A DNA stretch of 64,000 bases from Schistocephalus solidus (taxonomy: Eukaryota > Platyhelminthes > Cestoda > Diphyllobothriidea > Diphyllobothriidae), in assembly GCA_017591395.1 (NCBI GenBank), contig WEDG01005074.1:186001-250000 (forward strand), in the 5' to 3' direction. The notes beneath the pieces were generated by a model. That model made no database searches, had not been told where the DNA came from, and saw only the letters and a program-made list of their open reading frames with translations. A program made the position numbers and the translations under genes. This document shows, in pieces, positions 1 to 12,500 of the stretch; position 1 is the first letter of the stretch; the number at the start of each line of letters is the position of its first letter.

Positions 1-63
1 GTTGGCTTGAGAGAGGAAAGAAGTGACGTTGACACGATTTCACTCGAACCAGGAACAAGGTGA

Positions 64-210
64 ACGGGTGAAGATTCAAGTGAAATCGAAATTGCTGTTG
101 ATGCGGAGGACCACGGGCTTGCATTAGCTAGAGGATCAACCTCTCAGATAACTTTTGGTATTGGAGATATAGACCTAGGCTTCTCGTTTGCTAATGAGGG
201 TGTAACCTGA
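64..210 (+). other. Possible terminal coding exon or relic
   Basis: Frame 1 of the plus strand is open from 64 to a TGA at 208-210. It reads as acidic, protein-like sequence, including the segment SSEIEIAVDAEDHGL. The same frame is open for 20 codons before a TGA at 61-63. It could be the last exon of a gene that begins before the window, or a pseudogene piece. The minus strand is also open here (144-392), so the signal is weak. I do not recognise the family. Confidence 0.2.
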
Positions 211-785
211 CGTTCCATTGGGGTTTTATCTCTACAGCTCAATAGCTTGATTTTATTCAAATATTGGGCTGAGTGCTCATGCTTAGAGAAAATAATGTCC
301 ACTTCAATCGCCGAAAATATGTGGTCAGAATTGATGGGTTTTGCTACGAGAAGACAACCTTTTAGCTTCTGCGACATTAAAGTTAAAGCCACATGAGTAA
401 AGGAAATGAAATTCGACGTCCATGGGGATTTTACTCTTAGGGACGTTTTTAAAGAAGGTTGAAACTTCTCTTTTGTCGGTCATATGACCCAGTACTAGCC
501 GAGTTAATAAACGGCTCAAGTTTCTCGCATTGTTGAGAAATGAGTGAAGGCAACTTTCCGTAAAAAATGGTACCGAGGATCATGAAAAGAGAACCAGGGT
601 CTTCGTATTCTGTCTGCCCAATATCTTCAGTTTCAGCACTGGTAGATAAATTTTAACCACTTCAAATATGCATCTACTAGCTGTGTCAATCCAGATCAGC
701 ATTACCATACCTATGCTGAGTCCCTTGGGCGTTACGTGGGTTTTATGAATTTAAATATTAAAAGTAGGGAAACTTCGATTACCAG

Positions 786-1290
786 GTGGTAACTCAGAAG
801 AAGCAGAAGAAAAAGAAGAAGCAGAGGAAGAAGAAGAAGAAGAAGAAGAAGAAGAAGAAGAAAAAAAAAAAGAAGAAGAAGAAGAAGAAGAAGAAGAAGA
901 AGAAGAAGAAAAAGGAAAAGAAGAAGAAGAAGAAGAAGAAGAAGAAGAAGAAGAAAAAGAAGAAGAAGAAGAAGAAGAAGAAGAAGAAGAAGAAGAAGAA
1001 GAAGAAGAAGAAGAAGAAGAAGAAGAAGAAGAAGAAGAAGAAGAAGAAGAAGAAGCAGAAAAAGAAGAACAATGAGGAGGCGAAGGAGAAGGAGAAGGAT
1101 AAGGAGAAGGAGGAGGAGGAGGAGGAGGAGTAGTAGGAGGAGAAGGAGAAGGAGGAGGAGCAGGAGCAGGAGGAGGAGCAGGAGGAGCAGGAAGAGCAGG
1201 AGGAGGAGGAGGAGCAGGAGGAGGAGGAGCAGGAGGAGCAGGAGGATGATGATGATGAGGAGGAGGAGGAGGAGGAGGAGGAGAAGCGTG
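786..1290 (+). repeat. Long purine-only microsatellite (AAG)n then (AGG)n
   Basis: About 500 bases are almost free of pyrimidines on the plus strand. The first half is mainly AAG triplets, with short A-runs near 860. The second half, from about 1075, is AGG/GGA triplets with scattered C and a short GAT run near 1247. Mirror-symmetric purine tracts of this size can form intramolecular triplexes. Its translations are poly-Lys, poly-Glu, poly-Arg or poly-Ser, which is an artefact of the repeat and not coding. Confidence 0.97.
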
Positions 1291-2021
1291 CATTGGGAGA
1301 ATTATAGTTTGTCTGACGTTTCGAGTAGGTGTATTATCTACCTATCTTCAGAGCCTTAAAAGTCATGCTTGCAACTCCCATTGTTCGCCACTGTTTGCAT
1401 TGTATTTTGGCCTGTCAATACTGACAGTGCGCTGCGTCCCATTTGTGTCGTTACTGACAATACCACCGTCAATCACCTCTTCTGCCACGTCGGCTTGTGT
1501 CGGCCGCCGCGTCTCACTATGACAAGATTCAATCCAGCTGCCGAGACCTTTCCTGACCCCCCGTGGTGCCGCCTCGGCTGGCGTCTCCCTTTGTCGTGCT
1601 TTACCCCGCAATGAGCCACAGAGATAGTTGGCGCTCCGATTGTTCCATCTCATGACGGTTTTCTGACAGGATGATTCTTAAAACCAGATAGAGGGTAGGC
1701 GCATTAATTTTCTGACTGACTGAGCGGTCAATAAACATTCAGGCTTGTTTTATCTGCCTTGGTGTGATAATCACCTCGGTCCACATGTGCAGTGGCGTCA
1801 AAGTTGAATACATGCCCCATCTGCGCAGCATGTGTTGCTATCTATAACTTTGGGTCAAACATCGTATGGCCTTCGTACGCAAGGAAATTTGACGCTCTGA
1901 TAAACCGTGCTGTGTTAACCTTGGCTAACTGCGTGTGTCTGAACAAGAACTTTGGGGACTTTAAAGATTTCTCTTTAAACCCCGCCTAAATTGATTGCCT
2001 CCTCATCACCACAACGCACAG
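1291..2021. other. Upstream region of the TPD52-like gene
   Basis: No exon can be supported. The stretch 1363-1660 is GC-richer than its surroundings and open on the minus strand, which suggests an old repeat. The last 30 bases before the start codon at 2022 must include the 5' UTR or a trans-splice acceptor. I see no TATA box in a convincing position. Confidence 0.4.
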
Positions 2022-4510
2022 ATGGATGCAGTTGAAAGTGGCGAAGAACCTGTGATAGTCTCGCAACCTGAAAATGATATCGACAGAGAAGCGCTGGAAA
2101 AAGAACTGTTGGCGGTTTGTACCTTTATTCGATCGCCAAGTTTGGGTTTAGACGGAAGAAGATATTCAGACATTGAACGAAACCCTCAATGTTAAACTTA
2201 AACGTCGTCTCGAGATTAAGAAGCAACTCGGCCATGTTGATTTGTCCACAATCTCATACGATGTGAAAGAGGAGATCGCGCGAATCGGAGATTCAGAAGC
2301 GTTAGTGTAAACTTTTTCCCTGTCGTCATATTCCGTGTTGTACTCAATTACAAATTGTCAGATGTTGAAACATATTCATTTCAGTTTGGATTTTTTTCGG
2401 TAGACTCCAAATTTGCTGTTTGATATCGTAGCTCCCTTCACAGACATTGTGCGATCACTTAGCTAGGTTTTAACGTTTACACCGACGTCTGACCTTAACG
2501 GGCTAATCGTATCTTGCTCTGTGGATTGCCTTTTTTACTATAACTTCACTGTCATTCCTCTGTCTGCCATTTATGCAAAATTCTCACCTTTAATTGCTGC
2601 TAGCCGGGACACAAAAGCTTTTTGGGTTTGTGTGTTCGCCTTTTGTGTAACGTTTGTTCTGCTAAGTTTGGGTTCAGAAATTCTGGACTCAGAAATATTA
2701 TGCGAAACTCTGGAAATATGGCTAGTTGATAAACGAAGCTTATGAAACATATTGAAAGCATTTCGCGTACTTCAGTCCCTTCCCTGCCTTTGTTTATACC
2801 AACTTTTAAGGAGTGGAGCAAGCAGCTTGACAGTCTAGCGCAGTTGCCCGATCGAGCTTTTCATTAACTCCATTTTATAAGTTGATTATTTGCTGTCCTT
2901 TCCTAGGCCAAAAGTTTGCATAAATCGGATATCTGATTAATCTCTTTAAGGCGTGTAAACAGCGCCCCCTGGTAGCTTAAAACCATGAAAACTTTCAACG
3001 GTCGTGTTCCTGTGACTTCAGCTATTGCTTTTAGTAATGGCCAGGCATATTGTGATGACGCTTAGGAGAAGAAAGAATTAACTAGTTTTTGTGTCGTTGG
3101 CATTGATGCTGATGCTGGTAGTAATGGTAGCAGGAGGGTTTCGGAGGCAGGTTGAGCAACAGCGGGTTTTTTTTACTTTCAGCACGTGCACTGTATGATT
3201 AGCTTTGCATCTGAATATTAGGCTTTTCTACATGATATCCATGCAGTTTTAATCTCGTTTTTTTTCCTTCAGCTTCCGAAAGACAACCAGAGCCTTCGGA
3301 CAGGCCAGAAGCAAAACGATTGATGTCGCTGAAGATGTTAAAGAAAAAGTTACCGCAACCATACAGACATTTAAGTAAGTCCAACCCTTAACCTCACTCA
3401 CTTCTGCAGAAATTCGGAGACTTATAAAAATATAAGTGACTCCATGGGATCAGCGTTGGGCACCGTGAAGGTAAATTTTGTTTATTTTTATATTTCAAAC
3501 TCCCTCTGCACTTCATTGAAACTCCATTGTTATCCTCGCTGCATGTTTTCGTAACCTAGCAGTTGTCCCTTGTGGCCTGCCGTACACCCATCTCGTTAAG
3601 ATTATTTAAAGATGACTATTCCGACGTCTGGTTTCGGTATTTGCCTGCCCATATTACAATCAGCGGGCTCTATATACGGATTTTTTTATCTGTATATTGT
3701 CGGGCATTTCAGACTGGCCTAGCTGGAGTCATTTTTGACGTTATCATCCGATTTTCCGAAAAAACAACATCAAACTACTTCATCCAGTTGTCTGGCTTTG
3801 TTCCTTTATAGGCTTTTGCGATGCCACGATTGACCGCTTTAAGTTGGTCACCACAACCTCGTTAGGCAGGTTCTCATGTTTTAGCACTGTTCTGTCACGA
3901 CTTTTTGTCCCTTCTCGTCGTGATCCTATCCCAGGAAGAATAGTTCCGGTGGCCTTGTTGTCACACTTCTCTCTCCAACTCCTCCAGGGTCTTCAGTGCA
4001 CGTTTGTATTTGTTTTGTTGCATGCCTAAATGTTGTGTGGTTAAAAACTTTAGATCTGTCATTTGGGGCTATTAAGTTTTTGATTTTCCGATTTAAATGT
4101 TCGATTTTTTATAAGTTACTTTTGTCAGTCTCCTCCGTTTTTGTTTTCTGAACTCCTACCTACTACAAGAAGTTACTAGCTTCCTGTTTTACTGGTTGAT
4201 CGTTCCAGTTCATCTTCCTTTCACAACCGGATACACTCCCTCATAGATTCGAAGTCACAGTTTTCTTATCCTGATTCGTGCTTTTGTAGCTTGCACTGGA
4301 CTGTTGTTTCAAAATGCTGTTTGACAGCTACTGTTTAATACAATCCAGGATTTTCTTATTACGCCTCCAGCTTCGATTCTTTTCATGTAATTCTTTTGTG
4401 TTGATGTTTTAGTATGTTATCTTAGAGTCCAACTATATTTACCTACTGCATTTTTTTAGGACATTATCGTTAAATCTACCTACGGAACACTGCCTGAAGA
4501 GGGTGATTAA
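2022..4510 (+). CDS. TPD52: TPD52-like protein (tumor protein D52 family)
   Basis: Exons: 2022-2114, 2152-2300, 3273-3374, 3410-3470 and probably 4460-4510. The introns are 37, 972, 35 and 989 nt, all GT-AG, and the phases agree at every junction. The product is about 151 residues. After an acidic N-terminus (VESGEEPVIVSQPEND) come a heptad-rich segment (EEDIQTLNETLNVKLKRRLE, then IKKQLG), a serine/threonine-poor linker, and the D52 block FRKTTRAFGQARSKTIDVAE. It ends with NSETYKNISDSMGSALGTVK, matching the NSxTFKSF region of D52 proteins. Family members are small cytosolic coiled-coil proteins that form homo- and heteromers and act in vesicle trafficking. The start ATG at 2022 is the only one giving a normal D52 N-terminus. 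The human proteins are longer (about 184-224 residues). The family call is secure; the exact C-terminus is not. The symbol is by family, not a proven orthologue. Confidence 0.85.
4460..4510 (+). CDS. TPD52: Probable terminal exon of the TPD52-like gene
   Basis: A strong acceptor (seven T then AG at 4451-4459) opens a 16-codon exon, DIIVKSTYGTLPEEGD, ending in TAA. Its phase 0 start fits the phase 0 end of the preceding exon at 3470. The peptide has no strong family match, so the call rests on splice signals, phase and stop position. Confidence 0.5.
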   Translation, partial: DIIVKSTYGTLPEEGD

Positions 4511-6413
4511 AACATACTCGGACTCCCTCCCTCTTCCAAGATTTCCGCCTGAATTTCGCATATTTTTCGTTTTTCTGATGATCCTCATAAAAAAAGGCTT
4601 TGTATCTAACGCGATTTTCTGCTTCATACCATCATTCAACACAATTATTTCACGCAATTCACACGAATTGCTCTGTCCACTGGACATTTGCTTGGTTGCA
4701 AGTAGACTCTTAAAACAAACCTTTTTCGTGAGGTTCTAAACAATTGTATATTTTAGTCCATTCGTCTCATCCAACGAAAAATTAACAAGGGCTCTTTCAA
4801 TATCTGCAATGCAATTTATTAAGTATTGAGGACTGCTGAAATAGAATCGGTGCTTCTACTTGGAGAGCATCCTTTCACCATTCCGCCTCTGGTCCGGCTT
4901 CATTCAACAGTCAGGTTATTCTGACAAGTACTACTTCCGCAGCAAACGGTGATCGCCACTGTTTGTGGGTATCCAAAGTGTAGTTAATTTGGATTCCAGT
5001 GAGACTCGCGTCATCTAACTCACTCACCCTTGCGCACCGTCTTTCAATGGCAAGACAAGACCAGAAAGGGCGAATCAAGTTGTTGGGCCACAATTCACGC
5101 GTGGCCAAAACGTTCCGGACTTGCAGTAAACAGATAATCCGTGCTCTTGTCACAACACTCAGAATGGTGCCGATACTGACTTCCCCTGTGTATGGTGCGC
5201 GTGGCGACGCGCTTAAGTATTTTTAATACTTTTTTAGGGAAAGGGGGCGAAAGCACGCTTCCAAGCACGCCGGGAGGTTTCGACCAGAACGCGAGACTGA
5301 AGCCTTCGCCCATCGTTAGTATACCACCCATCCCGGCATGGGGGAACCCCTGTTCGTTTCGGTCACATTTTCATCCATCTTAACGTTACTAGACCATTTA
5401 TCCCGAATTCCCATGAACCCTAACACTTAAGTCGCTCTGGTTCTACGTTGGGTTCCCAAAAGCGCCATCGGAGGCACTGTTGGCTCTGCTGTTTTGTGCA
5501 TATCGACTGCAATTCCCTCGTAAACATTAGTTCTGCCGGCACTGCTCTCGAGTGTCAAACTACTTTATAAATCGCTACTTAGTAGTGATGTAAGGATAAG
5601 AGAGCGGTGGAATTAACGGGGTCGAGGTGACTTGATAACCAGTTCATCCGACTGACAAGCCGGCATATACGATCGGCTGCTACCCTACCACGTGACAACC
5701 GACTTTGAGGACAACTCGAAATAACCGTTGTCACACCGGTCAGAGGGCCGATAGATAGGGAGGGCGGCGAGAAAAATTCACGGGAATCGGGTCGGCAAAC
5801 TCGGAAGGGGTCTGTGTGCAGCGCGAGCGTTGATAGTGGTCAGCAGATGGCTGATCAGAAATTCAGCCAATTCCTTCCTTCGGGGACACGAGCACACAAA
5901 TTTGTCTCGCTTTACTACCAATATAGGTACTAACAAGAAACTCAGATGTGTTCTTTGCCGCTCAACTATGCAGCTGTGAGGTTCTGTTTGTCAGTGGTTG
6001 CTGCAGTGTTCCCTAAATGGTTTCAGATAGCAAGAGGCTCACGATCTCCGGATAAATTATTGCACGGGCCTGGGACAGGATTTGTCAGGTATAAACTGAA
6101 AATCTGCGGAATGCGTACCAGTTGTGGGGATCCGGTAAAGAAGAAGTCATACGCGAAAAAATCAGGCTCGCCGGTCACTTTACCTGCCATATTCGGTCCG
6201 GGTCATCTTGACTAAATACCCGCCTCAAGGCCACCATAAATAAGTTCGTGGAACAGCCACAAATCTTCATCACCCTAGCCGAGTGATAGTGAAAATTCAA
6301 ACGAACGGATTCCAATTCAGGCAATCTTGAAAACAAATGTACACAGCCCGCACCATATTCTGCGCAAAAATCTTAAGTTACAAGTTTGGGGGGATAAGAG
6401 TGCGTCCTTGCCC
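4511..6413. other. Intergenic region between two convergent genes
   Basis: This 1.9-kb stretch contains the 3' UTRs of both the plus-strand TPD52-like gene and the minus-strand ZC3H15 gene. Apart from the exon candidate at 5238-5314 I recognise no coding segment, RNA or repeat. The part at 5600-5900 is GC-richer, without an identifiable feature. Confidence 0.5.
5238..5314 (+). other. Alternative 3' exon candidate for the TPD52-like gene
   Basis: An acceptor (TTTTTTAG, ending 5237) and a GTTAGT donor at 5315 bracket 25 codons, KGGESTLPSTPGG followed by FDQNARLKPSPI. The composition resembles the Ser/Pro/Gly-rich tails of some D52 proteins. It needs a phase-1 upstream exon, which the exon at 3410-3470 does not supply, so it is either an alternative exon with a missing partner or chance. 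The frame stays open to a stop at 5383. Confidence 0.25.
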
Positions 6414-6502
6414 TCATGGCTCCACTTCGAGGCCTTCGAGTTCCTCCTCTAAGCCTTCCAGGTCCTCGTTATTGAAAAGATCTTCATCAATTGCTAGGTC
6501 GC
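6414..6502 (-). CDS. ZC3H15: ZC3H15 exon 11 (C-terminus and stop)
   Basis: The acceptor TCTACAG precedes a terminal exon encoding [20 protein letters not shown], then LEGLEVEP and TGA (6416-6414). It aligns well with the acidic end of human ZC3H15, which reads VDENLFTGEDLDELEEEL. This placement shows that the gene spans 15 kb. Confidence 0.92.
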
Positions 6503-9500
6503 CTGTAGAAAGAGAAGGTAGTCTGAAGGTAACAGAATATCCCCGATCTTTTTCTTATAGATCTACTAATAAGAATCGTCAAGTCTGTTAAATTCAATTC
6601 TTACGCGACTTGCCTGAAGGACCTTTCGTTGTATCATTTTAAATTATGAAAACTTGGGTGTTCAATTAGTAGGAACTTTAGCTTTAAACAGACTAAGTGA
6701 AAACGGAAACCGGTGAAGCCGGTTTGCACAAAAAAAACGACATACAGACGACATGGGCGGCATTTACTATAGACCGAGGGCTACATTGGCTCAAGGAACT
6801 GGTTCGGAGTTCTCAACTGCTAATTAGCGCAGTTGGGATGCACGCCCACCATCTTTCAATTCATGACACGTAATTCAGTTTCCACATACTGTCTGCAACG
6901 CATGTCGCTTCGGAATTAATTGCTATTTTACGAGGAAAAAGATGCTTTTTATAGGCAACCAGGAAAATGTCCGAAAACGTTGTTGAGAAGATTGAACGAC
7001 AGAATGCTCCGAAGCGTTGAAGTGTGTAAAATGCACGTTACATATCCAAAACGGTGTAAATAAACCTAAATGACGACAAAGTACATCGTATGCTATGAGT
7101 GCTACCGGCTTAGTTGCCATCGTTAGCCAACCGCAGTGCAACTTCTAGTCCAGAACACTCGTGATCAAGAGGGTGAGTATACGACTACATGACTTCGAGT
7201 GCTACAGCATGGAGTTGGAGTATACGTAATCGACGAAGGTCATTCCAGCCTCCCTAGTCAACGTCCCTTGTTGACGTCTCGCCGTCATTCATTCGCCTGC
7301 ATAGGCTTCAGGACAAAGTTCCAACGGTAAACGTGACACCCATATTTCTCCCTGCGATTCCGCAGGGATCTGTGAAGAGCACTCCTACCAAATATACCCT
7401 TCCCATTCAGAGTGCTGTGTTGCCTAACTGAGGTGCGCAATGGGTTACTTTAAATTCGCATTTGATAAATCCCTTCGTTCATACGCCGTTTAGTGAAGTA
7501 TCCAATTAGACCGGTTCATTGACCAATTTGCCGGGTATACAATACATCAATGGGTGGCAAATAAGCCGACTGTCACCCTGCAGATAAGTAGTCAGTAATT
7601 AGTAACAAGGGTGCTAGCGGAATGCAGGAGATTAAATTTTAACAAAACCACTACAAAACTTCGCATGGCGCGAGTGTGACAGAACATGCATGCACGCTCG
7701 GTTTGAAAGCATGGTTCGCGTGCTCGGTCGGAACTCCTGAAGCGCCGGACTTCAAGTCCCCTGAAAGTTGAGACGTACGAAGCGATCTGAGCTAGTAATT
7801 ACATTCGAATACGGAAAGCAACAAGATTCACGAAATGACACATGAAACTGTTGTTGAGGTGGCTGCGTAGACTACGCCGTCACGCATGCCAATGAGGCAG
7901 CAGAACTGGGGAGCTCGATCCACTCAAAAAATACCGAAGGTTCAAGGGCAACTGTCCTGTCTGGAGGGATTGTATCGACTCAGGCCTTGAACTGACCTAT
8001 TCAGGTGGGAAAGGGCGCCGGATCGTCAGCAATACTGAGCTCATGGAGGGGAGGACGAATAAAGCTTCCAAACTACCTCAGTCGTTTAAATATGCCCACA
8101 ATATTTCAGCAGCGAGTCCGGGCTGTCTCAATCAAGATGAACTCAGTGATCTCAGTCCAGGAAGGTTAGCCAGGCCATGATGATCTCTTTAGGTTTCGTT
8201 CTTCTTGCACACATAAATTCCAGCATTCAAAGCTATACGGGAGAGCTCGGTACATGCGGATCTTTTTGGCTACAGAGACATCACATCGGGTCCGTGGACA
8301 CTTTCTAAGGACTGCGAAAACCCTGAGAGCAGTATCAATTCGAGAGACGATATTGCTCTTACCTCGTCCCTCTGACAGCCGCGTCACACCCACGTAGTTG
8401 AAACCAGCTAAGCTGAGAATTAATAATCCCAGAATGCCTGTTTAGAAATGACGCCTGAAGAAACTGGCTTTTCGAGCGCTCATGGATAAGGCGACAGATC
8501 TGGCGACCTTATTCACCCGCTACATAGCAAGCCGCAGGTCGAATAGCTTGATGAAAGCCGGACAATATTGTTAGTGTAGTCAATGTCAGTCAGCTGGCGT
8601 CCTGATGCGAATTCGACACCGTAAAAACTTAGCTGAACTCTTCAAATAATCCATTGAACTGTATATTTTAACAGAATGGAATGCAACCTTGTCACCGATT
8701 ATTGCGCGGTTGGAATAGATTATGGATCAGGAATCACGCAGTAGCAGAACGATAAGAGGTCGCTATAATAGCGATTACTTCTGTCGACAGCATTACCGCT
8801 CAGCTACCGTCATGGGGACCGCCACAATGCAGCGAATTCAATAAAGTAAACATCTGTGGGTCACTGGTGGTCATGAATGATTTTGAAATTGTGCCGCCTT
8901 TCGGATATTTAGTCAGCAGATCCACGTTCGGCTCGGAATCCGACATCAGGCATAGTGCTTAACCGTTTGGGAAACCCCGATAGCTAGGATCCTTAAAACA
9001 ATAGTAATTGTGCCAAGATAGTGTTTGCATTTCATTTATTACCAAACTTGGAGAAAATCACAGGGACGGTCGGGCCTCAGTCATCAGGAATGATTAATGC
9101 TTTTTGAGCCAATTCATTGAGACAGTGTCAACACAAGGCTTACAGACTCTGGCAGGGATTTCGTCCTCTCAAGGTCGTTTGTTAGAACTGCGGCCATCTA
9201 CTTCGGGTGAACGTTTGCGGTGATACTAAAAGCGCGTACGGCAATAGGCACTCGATCTCAGTTAGTCAAGTTTAGCCTTCTTCCACCGTTTTCCCATCCA
9301 GAATCGATGCTAAAACGGTCGCCGGGCCTAGTCCGATCATTCCAGTCACCGACAACAATCAGTAGCTCACGGCAAGGAAATACCTCGCACTCGTCTTCAG
9401 TGGATATTGGAGTGTAGACCGAGGTGACCGCTGCCTTGCAGCTGCAGGTAGCAGATAGGTCTTTCGGTTGAAGACGCAGATATTCTCGTATAAAATAAGT

Positions 9501-12500
9501 AACTTACCTTTAGCAGGATGCAAAGAGGCATCCTTTGCCGCAGGATCGCGATTTCCGGTATCATCTACAAAAAGCGTTTTTTTAGTAGCGCCATATAAGA
9601 GCAGTGCCACAACAGAAAAATTATCTCGCTATTTTAGTCGATCAAATAAAAAATTATTATTAGGATCCTAAAAACGTAAAACCCCCTATTTGTAATTAAA
9701 AATAGAAGCCTAACTAAAGAGCACAGGTGCATCAAATATGGTTTCCCATTGACGATTCCTGAATTTTTCGCGGTTTTAAGCACAATAGCACTAAGAATTC
9801 CTCTAAATTACGGCCACGTTAACCGAAAACAATATTACGATTATTTTTGGCAGGGAAACTGGGCAGAGGAGTTGAAAACAAACAGCGGTCAAGTGAAGTG
9901 TAAGCATAAACAAATTGGAGGTGCTTTCAGTTAAACAGACTTGAACCCAACGCAAAACGCAGCTTTTGATAGTTCGCTAGTCGAAAAGGACGCGGACGAC
10001 CTCTCAAATGCTATCCAAACGTCAGCGATAACAGGGCTCGGCATTGCTGCGGTCATTAAGCAACAATGCATTCTGGTTGAGGGACCGTACGACCTGGTAG
10101 ACTTTGTGCATGAAGCATTACGATAACCTCTGTTGAACGGTGTCACAGATCATCACTTACCACACGACCTTGAAAATACCCAATAGGAAATTATCAACAG
10201 ACAAACAGACACCTAGTATACGTGTGCTGCTCAGGCATCTATTTAAAAAAAGCCTATGAGTTTCTTTATCGGTCGCTATCTGAGCAGTTTTCCTGAGGTG
10301 AAGGTCGGGTTATAACGCAGATCTGAGAATATCCTCCACAAAGCACTTCAAAATTTCAAAACAACCCGATAACAAATAACGGCAGTTTCTACGCCGTAGT
10401 TGGCGGCACGAGCGCTGCGATGCTTACTAAACGGAATATTGCGATGTCACTCTTACAACTGTTCACGAGTGAAGCTGACAGGCTCCGCCAAATTAATAAC
10501 CATAAATGAACTGTTCGAAAAGACCTAATATGTGGCAAAACTACAGACGTGTACGCCTAAGAAATCAAGAGGTTCGTTGTTGGGTATTCTGATTAAAAAC
10601 GCAGAATAGAGGCGAATGCTCCCATTCTAGGTGTGGAGGGGGAGGAGAAAGAGAAGGAGAAGGAGAAGAAGAAGAAGAAGAAGGAGGAGGAGGAGGTGTC
10701 TGCTCGCCTGAATCATTGCTTCAATCAATTCTAAGCTCGTCCTGCTCCTTGTGTGGGCGATTACCATCGTGGCTGCGAAGTTAAGTCATGACCCGTTACA
10801 TCCGCGACCAATTTATGCGGAACGGCAACCCGAAAGCGTTGATAAGCCAATGCCTACGTGTTAGCCCCCGGAGGGCCCAAGCAGAAGAAGCCCCTGGTAT
10901 GACACGCACTACCATACAGCAGGGACGTGTCAGAAGCGACCGAGCGCATTGCTGTGGGACCGGATATCGGAATTGGGATGGGATGGGGCCTTCTGGCCGC
11001 ATCACTTACCGACGGATTGTCGAGATAGGCCTGTGAATAACTCCTATTCCGGTTAAAGCAAGGTATCTGGCCACGGCTTCAGAGATCCCCCTAAAATATG
11101 CGGAATCCTCCACCATTATTTCGGTCAACTGCACTCTTTGTTCGGTTTTCTTATTGGCACTCAAATTCTCTCAAGGAATGGTTTTGGATAGCCGTGGGCT
11201 TTAGAGAGCGCTTAACGGAGCTTCATAGCGTACCGTTTGGCGACTGACGCGCTGTAGTGGGTTCGCACCCGTTGGCACCGCGTGCGTTGCGGTTACTATT
11301 GTATCTGAACATTTGCAGCGTTTTTATCGGTTTTCTGTAGACTTTCTTCGCCAGCTCGCCGTTCGATTGACGGTAGCCGAGCAAAAGAACGGAAGTCAGT
11401 CCTCTATTTTCTCTCAAATCGTGAAACGTGTCAGGAATAATCGAGTTCGTCCATCCTTCATAGTAGTCAATCATATCCGAGCCGGTAACAAAAGTATTGT
11501 CAACGTTATTGTGCCCAAAATTGGAGTTTGTACTCACCAAACAGACGTCGACCAAAATAATAACGGAACATTCTGTATACTATAGGGGGTCTAAGAGGCA
11601 GTGACTGGATCCGTCGTGCTACCCGGAATATAAGTTTCTCACAGGCCTGACTCAACAATCGGCATCCCCAAGCAGGAGACGTCAACCGTTGCCTAAAATC
11701 TTTCTGGCAGTTGCAAGAAGTGTAATAACTTCGGACAAACTGATCGACAGCTGCAAATGCGATTTTGTAACCCTCAGTTGGTCCTGCGAAGGTTCGGCCC
11801 AGAGTCTGAGGTAGCAACCCATGATGCGCAGATGGGACACAGTTGGGATTGTGTGCTGGGGCGATAACCACATAGGTGCAGGAAACCTGCATGTCCACCG
11901 ACGGCCCAGCAAACCACCACATAAACCTGCCTTCTCCGACCCGGTTTTATGAATCTACTTGGCAGGAGACAGTGAAAACGTGAAACAATCGAGGCCGCCA
12001 ATTACCGCAGTGGTCAATGGGAGCGGAAGCGACACAGGTCATGGGGAAACGGGGTCAGATTCAGTCACAGTCTGCATCAATGGGGCATAGTAGGTTATAA
12101 TGAGAGCCGTGTACAGGACTCTTCGGTCCCTGAAGGCGGGTGGTCAAAATCGTAACTCGAAACGCCAGTCTCCAAACAAACCTCCCCGTGAACGTATCTT
12201 TATCTTTTGATATACTAGTGGGGAATCTCATTATTACCAGTGACAAAAGTGTGTTTGCTTACTGAGTTCAAGAAGGTGTTCCTCGTCGAAGGCCGAAAGG
12301 TCGATATCACGCACTTCGACATCCATCTGAAAAAATCACAATTAACAAAACAGCCCAAACCAGCACAATTAATCGAAACCCCTAACTTTAAAAAACATTT
12401 TGTCCGAAGATGTAATTGGGGAACCGACTAAGTGGTCTACCAATTAGCTGAAATTCAGTCCATTATTGGGTGGGTAAAACTGGTTGAAAACTCTGTTTAC

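Larger units (their letters stand above)
9565..12262 (-). other. ZC3H15 intron 9, with a Penelope-like relic and purine tract
   Basis: This is a 2.7-kb intron. It contains the purine tract at 10632-10696 and the Penelope-like fragment at 10788-11040 listed separately. The segment 11223-12000 has long open minus frames and may be an old repeat of unknown type. Confidence 0.5.

Noticed and set aside
751..1359. Long open frames encoding poly-Lys, poly-Arg, poly-Ser or Pro-rich proteins on both strands
   Set aside because: They are produced by the AAG/AGG triplet repeat in every frame and have no splice context or non-repetitive sequence.
11223..12000. Minus-strand coding region of about 110-140 codons
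   Set aside because: It lies in a ZC3H15 intron, several frames are open at once, and the peptides show no family signature. An old repeat is more likely.
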